From assembly GCA_964434235.1 (NCBI GenBank), contig CAYSUN010000019.1, positions 1-21,432 of the forward strand: a stretch of 21,432 bases of DNA, read 5' to 3'. The DNA is from JABMRF01 sp964434235. Its GTDB lineage: Bacteria > Patescibacteriota > Patescibacteriia > UBA11705 > JABHMO01. Below the pieces are notes generated by a model. That model was not told the DNA's origin and did no database searches. It was given only the letters and a program-made list of their open reading frames with translations. Shown piece by piece: positions 1 to 6,043 of the stretch. Within the stretch, counting starts at the first letter, position 1; every line of letters begins with the position of its first letter. The translations under genes were made by a program, and so were the position numbers.

Positions 1-230
1 TAAAAAAATGAGAAGCCCCGATGCTTGTCATCGGGGATACCTTCGCGGTTGACAGTTGTTAATCTTTTTTCAGTTTCTTGGACTAGGTTTTTCTTGGCTG
101 AATCTTTTTGGGTAACAGTTTTTGCTTGTTCTTTGGAAACTTCAGTTTTTTGTTCTGCGTTATTTTTGTCTGAGCAAGAAATGCAAATCATCAAAGAGAA
201 CAGAACTGAGTAAATTTTCAATAATTTCAT
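1..230 (-). CDS. Partial small lipoprotein-like protein, runs off the left edge
   Basis: The frame is open from ATG at 230 to the window edge, 76 codons without a stop. The N-terminus is a short basic start (MKLLK) followed by a hydrophobic stretch ending in ICISC at residues 15-19. This looks like a signal peptide with a loose lipobox whose lipidated residue would be Cys19. The rest is a polar K/E/Q/T-rich tail, typical of a tether or disordered segment. I do not recognise a family. A GGGGTG sequence 6 bases before ATG may be a weak SD. The gene shares its promoter/5' leader cassette with the next minus-strand gene. Oddly, the frame continues through the terminator stem at 16-36, so the last residues may be encoded by the terminator. 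The final two visible bases of the frame are TA, so a TAA or TAG stop just outside the window is possible. Confidence 0.55.
   Translation of the reverse strand, partial: MKLLKIYSVLFSLMICISCSDKNNAEQKTEVSKEQAKTVTQKDSAKKNLVQETEKRLTTVNREGIPDDKHRGFSFF
2..36 (-). terminator. Intrinsic terminator of the partial lipoprotein gene
   Basis: An 8-bp GC-rich stem (CCCCGATG at 16-23 with CATCGGGG at 29-36) has a 5-base loop and is followed on the minus strand by a run of seven T (plus-strand A 2-8). Confidence 0.8.
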
Positions 231-234
231 TATT

Positions 235-280
235 GCACCCCTAGAGTTGTTGTTAACGAGCAATTATGATAATTTAGCTT
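235..280 (-). repeat. Promoter/leader cassette, copy 1
   Basis: These 46 bases match 1368-1413 at 42 positions. The cassette covers the -10 region and the 5' leader up to near the ribosome binding site. It contains a 13-base palindrome AATTAT-N-ATAATT (262-274) overlapping the -10, and the central base is one of the four differences. It looks like a shared operator. This is inference from symmetry and position. Confidence 0.75.
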
Positions 281-299
281 AAAGTTGCTTATTTGTCAA
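271..299 (-). promoter_or_regulatory. Sigma70-type promoter for the partial lipoprotein gene
   Basis: The -35 is TTGACA (294-299), the spacer is exactly 17 bases, and the -10 is TAAATT (271-276), all on the minus strand. The palindrome at 262-274 overlaps the -10. Confidence 0.65.
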
Positions 300-314
300 T
301 CATTATCATTGTAA

Positions 315-342
315 TAAAAAACCCACTTATATGAAAGTGGGT
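315..342 (-). terminator. Intrinsic terminator of the membrane/coiled-coil gene
   Basis: An 8-bp stem (ACCCACTT at 321-328 with AAGTGGGT at 335-342) and 6-base loop are followed on the minus strand by six T. It lies 11 bases past the stop codon at 354. Confidence 0.85.
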
Positions 343-353
343 GAGTGTGAAAG

Positions 354-1355
354 CTAATTTATAAATTGTTCCCAAATTTTATCCAGTGGTGTTAGCGTGG
401 TGTTTGCATCAGTTAGAACTAGCTCATTGGTTGACGGTTGAACTTCGTTAATAACTTTGTCTATTTCAGTGATTAATTCATCTAACAACTCTTCATCAAA
501 ATTTTCCAGAATAATTAAATCTAAGTCAACGCTAGTAATTATTCTATTGCATTCAAGGTCAGCTAGTTTAATGGCTTGAAGTTCTCGTTCGATTATTTTT
601 TCATAAGCTTCAGCTTTTTGGATGGCCATTAAATAATTTACAATAGCTTTATTGTTTTTGATTTCGGCAAAATTTTCGGCTTTGACTTCTTTTTGCAGTT
701 TTTTAATGCTCGTTACAAATTGGAGAATATTTTTTTCAAAATATTCTTGCGTGTTTTTTAATCGTTTAGCTTTGTCTGTTAATTTTATTTTTAGATTTTG
801 AAGTTCTTGGCGTTTTTTTATTGATTCTTCAACTTTTTTTTCTTTTTTGCTTTTTTCTTCAGCTTTTATTATTTTATCTGGAGATTTATTTTCTGTGCTT
901 TCTTTGTTTTGCTGAAGTTTAGTATAACCAAAACGAATGCTGTTTTCTCGAATATAATTTTCGATTGATCCGTAGAAGAAAATACAAATAAGGATTGAAA
1001 TTGTCAGAGAACTAGCTAAACCTAATCGTTCATGTTCTATGTTTCTGGGTCTATATTCCATTTCTTTATATAGTCTTACAAGTCCTATACCTAATATAAC
1101 TGGCAAGACTATAAGAATGAATATTAAAATAAAACCTACTAATATTGGAAAAATAATCGGTAGGAATGTTTTAAAAAATTCTGTAGTTAAACCAAGATAG
1201 GTAAGTGAGCAAATCAAGCCTAATACAACACATATAACAACTGGGATAGATATGTCAAAAAGAATTTTTGTAATACTGTTAAGTAAGGCGTAAAAAATAA
1301 AACAACAGCCTGAAATTACAATAACCATTAATCCATGAAGAATAATTTCATCCAT
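354..1355 (-). CDS. Four-helix membrane protein with cytoplasmic-type coiled coil, unknown function
   Basis: This protein of 333 residues has hydrophobic segments at about residues 7-29, 34-56, 64-93 and 112-130. A very K/E-rich region (about 145-245) follows, with the heptad character of a coiled coil, and then an acidic C-terminal tail. I recognise no family or catalytic motif. The start is well supported: AAAGGAG lies 5 bases before ATG, and a TTGACA promoter lies about 50-75 bases upstream. The gene is monocistronic, with its own promoter and terminator. Its leader is nearly identical to that of the partial lipoprotein gene downstream, so the two are probably co-regulated. A role in envelope organisation or stress is possible, but nothing in the sequence specifies it. 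Confidence 0.7.
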   Translation of the reverse strand: MDEIILHGLMVIVISGCCFIFYALLNSITKILFDISIPVVICVVLGLICSLTYLGLTTEFFKTFLPIIFPILVGFILIFILIVLPVILGIGLVRLYKEMEYRPRNIEHERLGLASSLTISILICIFFYGSIENYIRENSIRFGYTKLQQNKESTENKSPDKIIKAEEKSKKEKKVEESIKKRQELQNLKIKLTDKAKRLKNTQEYFEKNILQFVTSIKKLQKEVKAENFAEIKNNKAIVNYLMAIQKAEAYEKIIERELQAIKLADLECNRIITSVDLDLIILENFDEELLDELITEIDKVINEVQPSTNELVLTDANTTLTPLDKIWEQFIN

Positions 1356-1367
1356 GTTTGCTCCTTT

Positions 1368-1413
1368 GCACCTCTAGGGTTGTTGTTAACGAACAATTAT
1401 CATAATTTAGCTT
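1368..1413 (-). repeat. Promoter/leader cassette, copy 2
   Basis: This is the second copy of the 46-base cassette at 235-280. The 13-base palindrome lies at 1395-1407 with central C instead of G. The cassette ends just upstream of the SD (1361-1367). Confidence 0.75.
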
Positions 1414-1432
1414 GAGTGTATATTTTTGTCAA
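1404..1432 (-). promoter_or_regulatory. Sigma70-type promoter for the membrane/coiled-coil gene
   Basis: TTGACA (1427-1432), a 17-base spacer and TAAATT (1404-1409) on the minus strand give the same geometry as copy 1. The spacer sequences of the two copies differ, but the -10/leader cassette is conserved. Confidence 0.65.
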
Positions 1433-1435
1433 CTT

Positions 1436-1468
1436 AAAAAAAGCCCGCTAACTTGTGAAGTTAGCGGG
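1436..1468 (-). terminator. Intrinsic terminator of the lysozyme-like gene
   Basis: A perfect 11-bp stem (CCCGCTAACTT at 1444-1454 with AAGTTAGCGGG at 1458-1468) and 3-base loop are followed on the minus strand by a T-rich run. It lies 15 bases past the stop codon. Confidence 0.9.
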
Positions 1469-1483
1469 GAAGTGGATTGGAGT

Positions 1484-2749
1484 TCAATGCCAAATCTCAT
1501 TACTCAACGCCAGAAAATTACGTTCGGTTTTAATCGAGTAATTTCTGATGTTCTTGTCACAGTGTGACGTGAATGAGTTGGCGGTGTCTTCGTTGAGCCA
1601 GCGTTTAGCTGATCTGATTGCATTTCTTGGGCTATGATGAGCCGTTGCAATGAATTGAATCAGTTTGACGCTATGCTCTTTGTTTTCTGCCAAGTATTTT
1701 GTAAGCTTGGCCACTTGTTTATCGTTCAGACCTTTAATCAAAAAAGCCATATTATAAATAGCAAACAAGTATGCTGCGCGATGATGATTATCGCCAGTCA
1801 GTTTGTTTACTGAATCAGGTATGCGCAGATCGGTCGGCAAGTAGTTATTGATGTTCGAAGCGCCAGCTTTACCATCTTTGGTACGTCTTAAGGCCAAAGA
1901 GGTGAACTGGTAGAGACCAAAGCTTGAGTAGGTATCATACAAAGCTGGGATAGCCATGACGAAGTTTACTCCAGCATTACGTAGGAGATAGTCGAGAAGG
2001 CGACAGTTCCAATTTCCATCATGAGAAGGAAAAAGTTCTGTCATTCCGTAAGCAACTAATTCTTTACCACCTGCGAATTTTTTAGCCGCTTGTTTGAATA
2101 GACGGGCTTTTTTGCCTTTGAAACCGAAATTATCACTTAGCATTTTCCAATCAATTCCATTATACGTTGCCTGAGCAATTTGCTCTGCTGAAGCCATGAA
2201 AGCTTTTAAGCTAGAGTAGTTTGGCTCTGCTTCGTACTCAGCCAGGCGAAAGCGCTTGGCTTGGTTGATTGGGCAGGTTACGTCAAAGTCCTGACCAGTT
2301 TTTGCTTTTCGGCATTTCCTTGACTTTCTCTTTACGTAGCCAACCTTGTAAATCCACATGGCTTGGAGAGCTTTATGAAAATCAGGTTTGTGATTGTTCG
2401 TTTCTGTGCATTTGTCATCTCCGTAAAGAAATTTACGGATTAGCTGGTCGGTTTGGCCAAATCCCAGATACAAAGCTTCTAAGTTGCAAGCTCTTTTGAC
2501 TGGAGGATTTTGGACGGTTTTTTGTTGTTTCTGTTTCAAAGTTTTTTCGACTTTTGAGTCGTGAACTTTAATTTCTGTTTGCTTTTTAGAAAAAGCTTCA
2601 GTTTTTTCTGGGCTGAGCTTTTTAGTGGGTGGGGACGTTGTTTTGGCCTGACTGACTGATTTTTTCTCCCTTTTTTCGATAGTTTTAAAAATAAAAATTG
2701 CCACGCCAAGCCCAATAAGAATCGCAAAGATAACCTGGAATTTTTTCAT
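1484..2749 (-). CDS. Membrane-anchored extracytoplasmic protein, possibly lysozyme/lytic transglycosylase-like
   Basis: This 421-residue protein has an uncleaved-looking anchor at residues 6-21, a long K/Q/T-rich linker (about 22-85) and a soluble domain. It contains six cysteines (88, 114, 146, 159, 249, 397), consistent with an exported, disulfide-bearing fold. In the C-terminal half, SSFGLYQFTS (275-284) resembles the G-L-x-Q motif of SLT/lysozyme folds. It is followed by a PTDLRIPDSV segment and a late helix containing AHHSPRNAIRSA, positioned like the final SLT helix. Glu238 is a candidate catalytic acid, but it lies about 40 residues before GLYQ, further than usual, so the enzyme assignment is tentative. 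The start has GGAG 7 bases upstream. The gene looks richer in G+C than the plus-strand metabolic genes, which may indicate a different origin. Confidence 0.6.
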   Translation of the reverse strand: MKKFQVIFAILIGLGVAIFIFKTIEKREKKSVSQAKTTSPPTKKLSPEKTEAFSKKQTEIKVHDSKVEKTLKQKQQKTVQNPPVKRACNLEALYLGFGQTDQLIRKFLYGDDKCTETNNHKPDFHKALQAMWIYKVGYVKRKSRKCRKAKTGQDFDVTCPINQAKRFRLAEYEAEPNYSSLKAFMASAEQIAQATYNGIDWKMLSDNFGFKGKKARLFKQAAKKFAGGKELVAYGMTELFPSHDGNWNCRLLDYLLRNAGVNFVMAIPALYDTYSSFGLYQFTSLALRRTKDGKAGASNINNYLPTDLRIPDSVNKLTGDNHHRAAYLFAIYNMAFLIKGLNDKQVAKLTKYLAENKEHSVKLIQFIATAHHSPRNAIRSAKRWLNEDTANSFTSHCDKNIRNYSIKTERNFLALSNEIWH

Positions 2750-2782
2750 TTGATTTCTCCATGTTTTGTCAATGAACTATAT

Positions 2783-2811
2783 AATGTATCATATTTTAAA
2801 ACTTTTGTAAA
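2783..2811 (-). promoter_or_regulatory. Probable promoter of the lysozyme-like gene
   Basis: TTTACA (2806-2811), a 17-base spacer and TACATT (2783-2788) on the minus strand lie about 35-60 bases before the ATG. No copy of the 46-base cassette is present here. Confidence 0.5.
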
Positions 2812-2917
2812 GTATTTTGTTGTTTTTTTGCCTAAAATTAGATGATTATTTATTAATAAATTAAAAAAAATTAAAATTTCAACGTGGGATAACTCATTTT
2901 TTAATATATTAAAAATG

Positions 2918-2926
2918 TGATATAAT
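2918..2926 (+). promoter_or_regulatory. Extended -10 promoter for the hypA-like/pgk transcript
   Basis: TGATATAAT is a perfect -10 with the TG extension and only a poor -35 (TTTTTA at 2898-2903). It would give a 5' leader of about 28 bases before ATG 2961. Confidence 0.55.
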
Positions 2927-2960
2927 ATTTATTGAAATAAAGCTTAATAATTAAGACTAT

Positions 2961-3221
2961 ATGCATGATATTCATGTCGCTAATAAGGTGCAAAAATTAA
3001 TATTAGAGCAAGCGGAAAATAGTGGTTTGAAAAATGTGAAAAAAATTGAGATTGAGCTTGGCTCAATAGAGGAGCATGGTTCTGATATTACGGCTGAAAA
3101 TTTAGATTTTAATTTAAAAATGCTTACGCAAGGAACGATTGCTGAAGGTTTGCAAATCAATATAAAAAAAGTTCCTGGCAACGATTGGCAATTAATTTCA
3201 ATTTCAGGAGATGAAAAATAA
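2961..3221 (+). CDS. HypA-like nickel metallochaperone domain lacking the zinc finger
   Basis: These 86 residues align with the N-terminal domain of HypA/HybF. They start MHDIHVANKV (HypA: MHE-type start with His2 as Ni ligand) and go on to IEIELGSIEEH and LTQGTIAEGLQINI, matching the HypA pattern xLExGxL ... l.kGTiAEGa.l.i. Canonical HypA is about 113-118 residues, with a zinc site of two CxxC pairs. This protein contains no cysteine and ends right after the first domain. No hydrogenase or urease genes lie in the window, so a classical hydrogenase-maturation job is doubtful. The last 11 bases overlap the pgk start, implying translational coupling. No SD is visible before ATG 2961. The fold assignment is moderately sure; the function is unknown. 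Confidence 0.7.
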   Translation: MHDIHVANKVQKLILEQAENSGLKNVKKIEIELGSIEEHGSDITAENLDFNLKMLTQGTIAEGLQINIKKVPGNDWQLISISGDEK

Positions 3222-4401
3222 TCTTGCTACAATTGATTTAAAAGAAATTGCAAATAAGAGGGTAATCCTTCGAGTTGATTTTAATGTACCTGTGAAAAAT
3301 GGCAAAGTGCAGGATGATTTTAAAATTGAACGAGCTTTGCCAACTATAGATTTTTTGTTGAAGTATAAATGTAAAATAGTTTTACTTTCTCATTTCGGAA
3401 GACCTGAAGGAAAACGTATTAAAGATTTAAGCTTACTGCCAGTTGTTAAAGAACTAAAAAAGAAATTAAAAAAAATAAAGATAGATTTTTTAACTGAAAA
3501 AGTTGGTCATCAGTTATTAAAAAAGATTAATGAAAGTTTTAAAAAAAATGATCTTGTTGTCCTGGAAAATATTCGTTTTGAAAAAGGTGAAGATGAAAAT
3601 GATTCTCAGCTAGCAATTCGTTTAGCGAAACTTGGGGATGTTTTTGTGAATGAGGCTTTTGCTACTGCACACAGAAAAAATGCCTCAACTGTGGGGTTGG
3701 CAAAGTTACTTCCAAGTTATGCTGGTTTTAACTTTGCTAGTGAAGTTAAATTTTTAACAAAAGCTTTGAGGCCCACTAAACCAGCTGTTGCTTTGGTCGG
3801 TGGATCAAAAGTTGAAACAAAATTTCAAATAATAAAGAATTTTTCAAAAATTTATAATCAAGTTTTGCTTGGTGGTGGTTTAGCTAATACATTTTTAGTT
3901 GCAAGGGGCTATGATGTTGGTGGTTCATTGTTTGAAAAGGAAGCAATTAGAAAAGCCAAAGCATTATTAAAATCAAAAAAAATAATTTTACCGATTGATG
4001 TAGTTGTGACAGATAAAGTGTTGCGCAAAAATGTTCGAGTTGTCCGAGTTGGTAAAGAAAAAAAACTATGTTTGCAAAGTGAACAAATTTTAGATATTGG
4101 ACCAGAAACAATAAAACTATTTTCAAAGTATATTAGGTCAGCCAAAACAATTGTTTGGGGAGGACCAGTCGGTTTACTTGAAGATCATCGATTTGCTCAT
4201 GCAACTTTAGCTTTGGCTAAACTGATTGGTTCACGCGGGATACACAAAGCGATGGTAATTGCTGGTGGTGGAGAAACTTTGTTGGCAATTCATTTGTCTA
4301 AAATGGGAATATATTACGACTTTATTTCTACTGGTGGAAGTGCAATGTTGAAATTGCTTGAAGGTGAAAAATTACCAGGTATTATTTCATTAAATAAATA
4401 A
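3211..4401 (+). CDS. pgk: Phosphoglycerate kinase
   Basis: This cytoplasmic enzyme converts 1,3-bisphosphoglycerate plus ADP to 3-phosphoglycerate plus ATP. It has 396 residues, typical for the family. Seen motifs are RVDFNVP (21-27), SHFGRP (60-65), ENIRFEKGED (119-128), FVNEAFATAHR (145-155), GGSKVETK (197-204, catalytic-loop Lys), GGGLANTF (221-228), WGGPVGLLE (316-324), GGGET (352-356) and FISTGG (371-376). Several differ from the usual forms: GGGET instead of GGGDS or GGGDT, WGGPVG instead of WNGPMG, and NEAFATAHR instead of NDAFGTAHR. It is therefore a divergent but apparently complete Pgk. The ATG is embedded in the upstream gene's end. GGAG lies directly against the ATG, too close for a normal SD, so initiation probably depends on termination-reinitiation. 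Confidence 0.96.
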   Translation: MKNNLATIDLKEIANKRVILRVDFNVPVKNGKVQDDFKIERALPTIDFLLKYKCKIVLLSHFGRPEGKRIKDLSLLPVVKELKKKLKKIKIDFLTEKVGHQLLKKINESFKKNDLVVLENIRFEKGEDENDSQLAIRLAKLGDVFVNEAFATAHRKNASTVGLAKLLPSYAGFNFASEVKFLTKALRPTKPAVALVGGSKVETKFQIIKNFSKIYNQVLLGGGLANTFLVARGYDVGGSLFEKEAIRKAKALLKSKKIILPIDVVVTDKVLRKNVRVVRVGKEKKLCLQSEQILDIGPETIKLFSKYIRSAKTIVWGGPVGLLEDHRFAHATLALAKLIGSRGIHKAMVIAGGGETLLAIHLSKMGIYYDFISTGGSAMLKLLEGEKLPGIISLNK

Positions 4402-4436
4402 TTTAAATTAAAGTTAAGCAAAGTGTATATATAGTA

Positions 4437-4465
4437 TTGACTTTGCAGGCTTTAATATTTAGCTA
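4437..4465 (+). promoter_or_regulatory. Putative promoter of the SIMPL gene, possibly giving a leaderless mRNA
   Basis: TTGACT (4437-4442), a 17-base spacer and TAGCTA (4460-4465) sit only 5 bases before ATG 4471. If used, transcription would start at or next to the A of the start codon. The -10 is weak. Confidence 0.35.
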
Positions 4466-4470
4466 ATTTT

Positions 4471-5256
4471 ATGAACGAAGAACAAAAATGTAATTGCAAC
4501 GGAGGCTTTGCTTTGCCAAAACTAATGTTAATTTTTTTAATTATTATTTTAATCTGTGGTAGCTTGATGCTTATTAGTTTTACTAGAAATTCTATTCGAG
4601 AGTTTGATTATATTGGTAAGTCAAAAGATGTTCCAAACACAATTGCTATTTCCGGAGAAGGTGAAGTTTTTGCTGTCCCTGATATTGCCAAAGTAAGTAT
4701 TGGTATGCAAGCTGAAGCCAAAACTGTGGAAGTTGCTCAAGCAGAAAATACTAAAGTAATGAATGCTATTGTTGCTGGAGTTAAAGAATTAGGAATTGAA
4801 GACAAAGATATCAAAACTAATAATTATAATATAAACCCGAAGTACGATTGGACTGATGGGAAAAGTCAAGTTATTGGATATTATGTTAATCAAAGTATTG
4901 AAGTTAAAGTTAGAGATACTAAGAACGTAAGTAAGGTTATTCAATTGGCAGGTGAAAAAGGTGCAAACCAAGTTAGCAATTTAGGTTTTGAGATAGACGA
5001 TGAAACTGGTTTGCAAAGTCAAGCTAGAGAAGTTGCTATCAAAGATGCAAAATCAAAAGCTGAAGAATTAGCTGGTAGCTTGGGTGTTAAGCTTGGTAAG
5101 GTTGTTTCTTTTTCTGAATCAAATGCTTCTGAACCACAAGTTTATCGAGCTGAGATGTCTTTTGGAGTTTCCAAAGATGCTGTTTCTGCTCCAACCGTAG
5201 AACTTGGGGAAAATTCGATTAAAAGTTATGTAACGATTGTTTTTGAAATATTATAA
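4471..5256 (+). CDS. SIMPL (DUF541) domain protein, membrane-anchored
   Basis: This 261-residue protein has a short cytoplasmic N-terminus and a transmembrane anchor at about residues 16-38. An extracytoplasmic SIMPL/DUF541 domain follows. It begins with the family hallmark ISGEGEVFAVPDIAKVSIG (a b-strand with G-x-G-x-v-x-x-x-P-D), continues with GIEDKDIKTNNYNINPKYDW and IGYYVNQSIEVKV, and has the late helix AIKDAKSKAEELAGSLGVKLGKV. Family members include E. coli YggE (oxidative-stress defence) and mammalian SIMPL; their biochemical role is not settled. It stands 69 bases after pgk and is likely transcribed from its own weak promoter or by read-through. There is no SD before ATG. Confidence 0.85.
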   Translation: MNEEQKCNCNGGFALPKLMLIFLIIILICGSLMLISFTRNSIREFDYIGKSKDVPNTIAISGEGEVFAVPDIAKVSIGMQAEAKTVEVAQAENTKVMNAIVAGVKELGIEDKDIKTNNYNINPKYDWTDGKSQVIGYYVNQSIEVKVRDTKNVSKVIQLAGEKGANQVSNLGFEIDDETGLQSQAREVAIKDAKSKAEELAGSLGVKLGKVVSFSESNASEPQVYRAEMSFGVSKDAVSAPTVELGENSIKSYVTIVFEIL

Positions 5257-5288
5257 ATAAATTTTTATGGTCTTAAATTGCAAAGATT

Positions 5289-6035
5289 ATGAATAATCAG
5301 GAAATGCCAAAAGCAAAAGAAGAAAAAGATCAGTCAGTTTTTGATACACCAGAAAAAATAAAAAGAATAAAGTTACGAGTAAATAATTTGATTAAGGATA
5401 TATTAGAAAAAAAACCTGAAACTTTAATTTTTTTAGATCGAGGTGGTCGACCAATCAGTTGGATTCTCCGAGAAGCTTGGAAACAGAAATATCCTGATCA
5501 GAAATTACCGCCGATTCGATTTATTGATTTGGGTACGATAAAAAGATCACTACAAAAACAAGATCAATTTAATTCGGGTGGAGTTTTTGATGAAGCTGGA
5601 TTAGTCGACAAAGAAAAAATAAAGGAAATTAGTAATAAAGTAAATAACGATGAAGCCTTGGTTGAATTAATGAAAATTTTGTATAATGGTTCTCGTCAAA
5701 GTGCCCTTTTGGTAGATGATTATATTGGAAGTGGAAAAACAATGGGATTGGCCAAGGGTTTTTTAACTCATCATTTTCCAGCTATAAATTTTAATACTTA
5801 TTCATTTTTTTCTGATATGGATATGATAATATTCAGAGCCCCTAAAACAGTTAATAGCGGAGTTTGGTTGGGACCATGGATGCCTTGGAATAGTGATAAA
5901 AGTTATACGTTAATGTCTAGTGATGAACAATCTGAAGAAGAATTAGATATAGTCGGAAAAACTGAAAAAGACAAACGAGCAAGACAAAAAGGTTTAGAAT
6001 TAAAAAAAGAAATAAAACAAATTTTTAGTAATTAG
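5289..6035 (+). CDS. Type I phosphoribosyltransferase-like protein
   Basis: This 248-residue protein has the two landmarks of the type I PRTase fold. An early LIFLDRGGRPISWILREAW segment (about residues 47-65) resembles the first strand and phosphate loop. SALLVDDYIGSGKTMG (about 138-153) matches the PRPP-binding signature of four hydrophobics, two acids, then a G-S/T-G-x-T loop. The insertion between them and the charged C-terminal tail (K/E-rich, about 215-248) are not those of any salvage enzyme I can name, so the acceptor base is unknown. It may be regulatory rather than catalytic. It lies between the SIMPL gene (32-base gap) and eno (8-base gap) in the glycolytic cluster, probably co-transcribed with eno. 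Confidence 0.7.
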   Translation: MNNQEMPKAKEEKDQSVFDTPEKIKRIKLRVNNLIKDILEKKPETLIFLDRGGRPISWILREAWKQKYPDQKLPPIRFIDLGTIKRSLQKQDQFNSGGVFDEAGLVDKEKIKEISNKVNNDEALVELMKILYNGSRQSALLVDDYIGSGKTMGLAKGFLTHHFPAINFNTYSFFSDMDMIIFRAPKTVNSGVWLGPWMPWNSDKSYTLMSSDEQSEEELDIVGKTEKDKRARQKGLELKKEIKQIFSN

Positions 6036-6043
6036 TTGAATTT

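Noticed and set aside
25..213. Plus-strand frame of 62 codons
   Set aside because: It is the antisense shadow of the lipoprotein-like gene and crosses its terminator, with no SD or promoter.
297..315. Fur-box-like AATCATTATCATTG
   Set aside because: It matches only half of a Fur site, lies upstream of the promoter in A/T-rich DNA, and no iron gene is nearby.
2269..2499. Plus-strand frame inside the lysozyme-like gene
   Set aside because: It is a shadow frame without SD; the minus-strand frame has anchor, motif and signal support.
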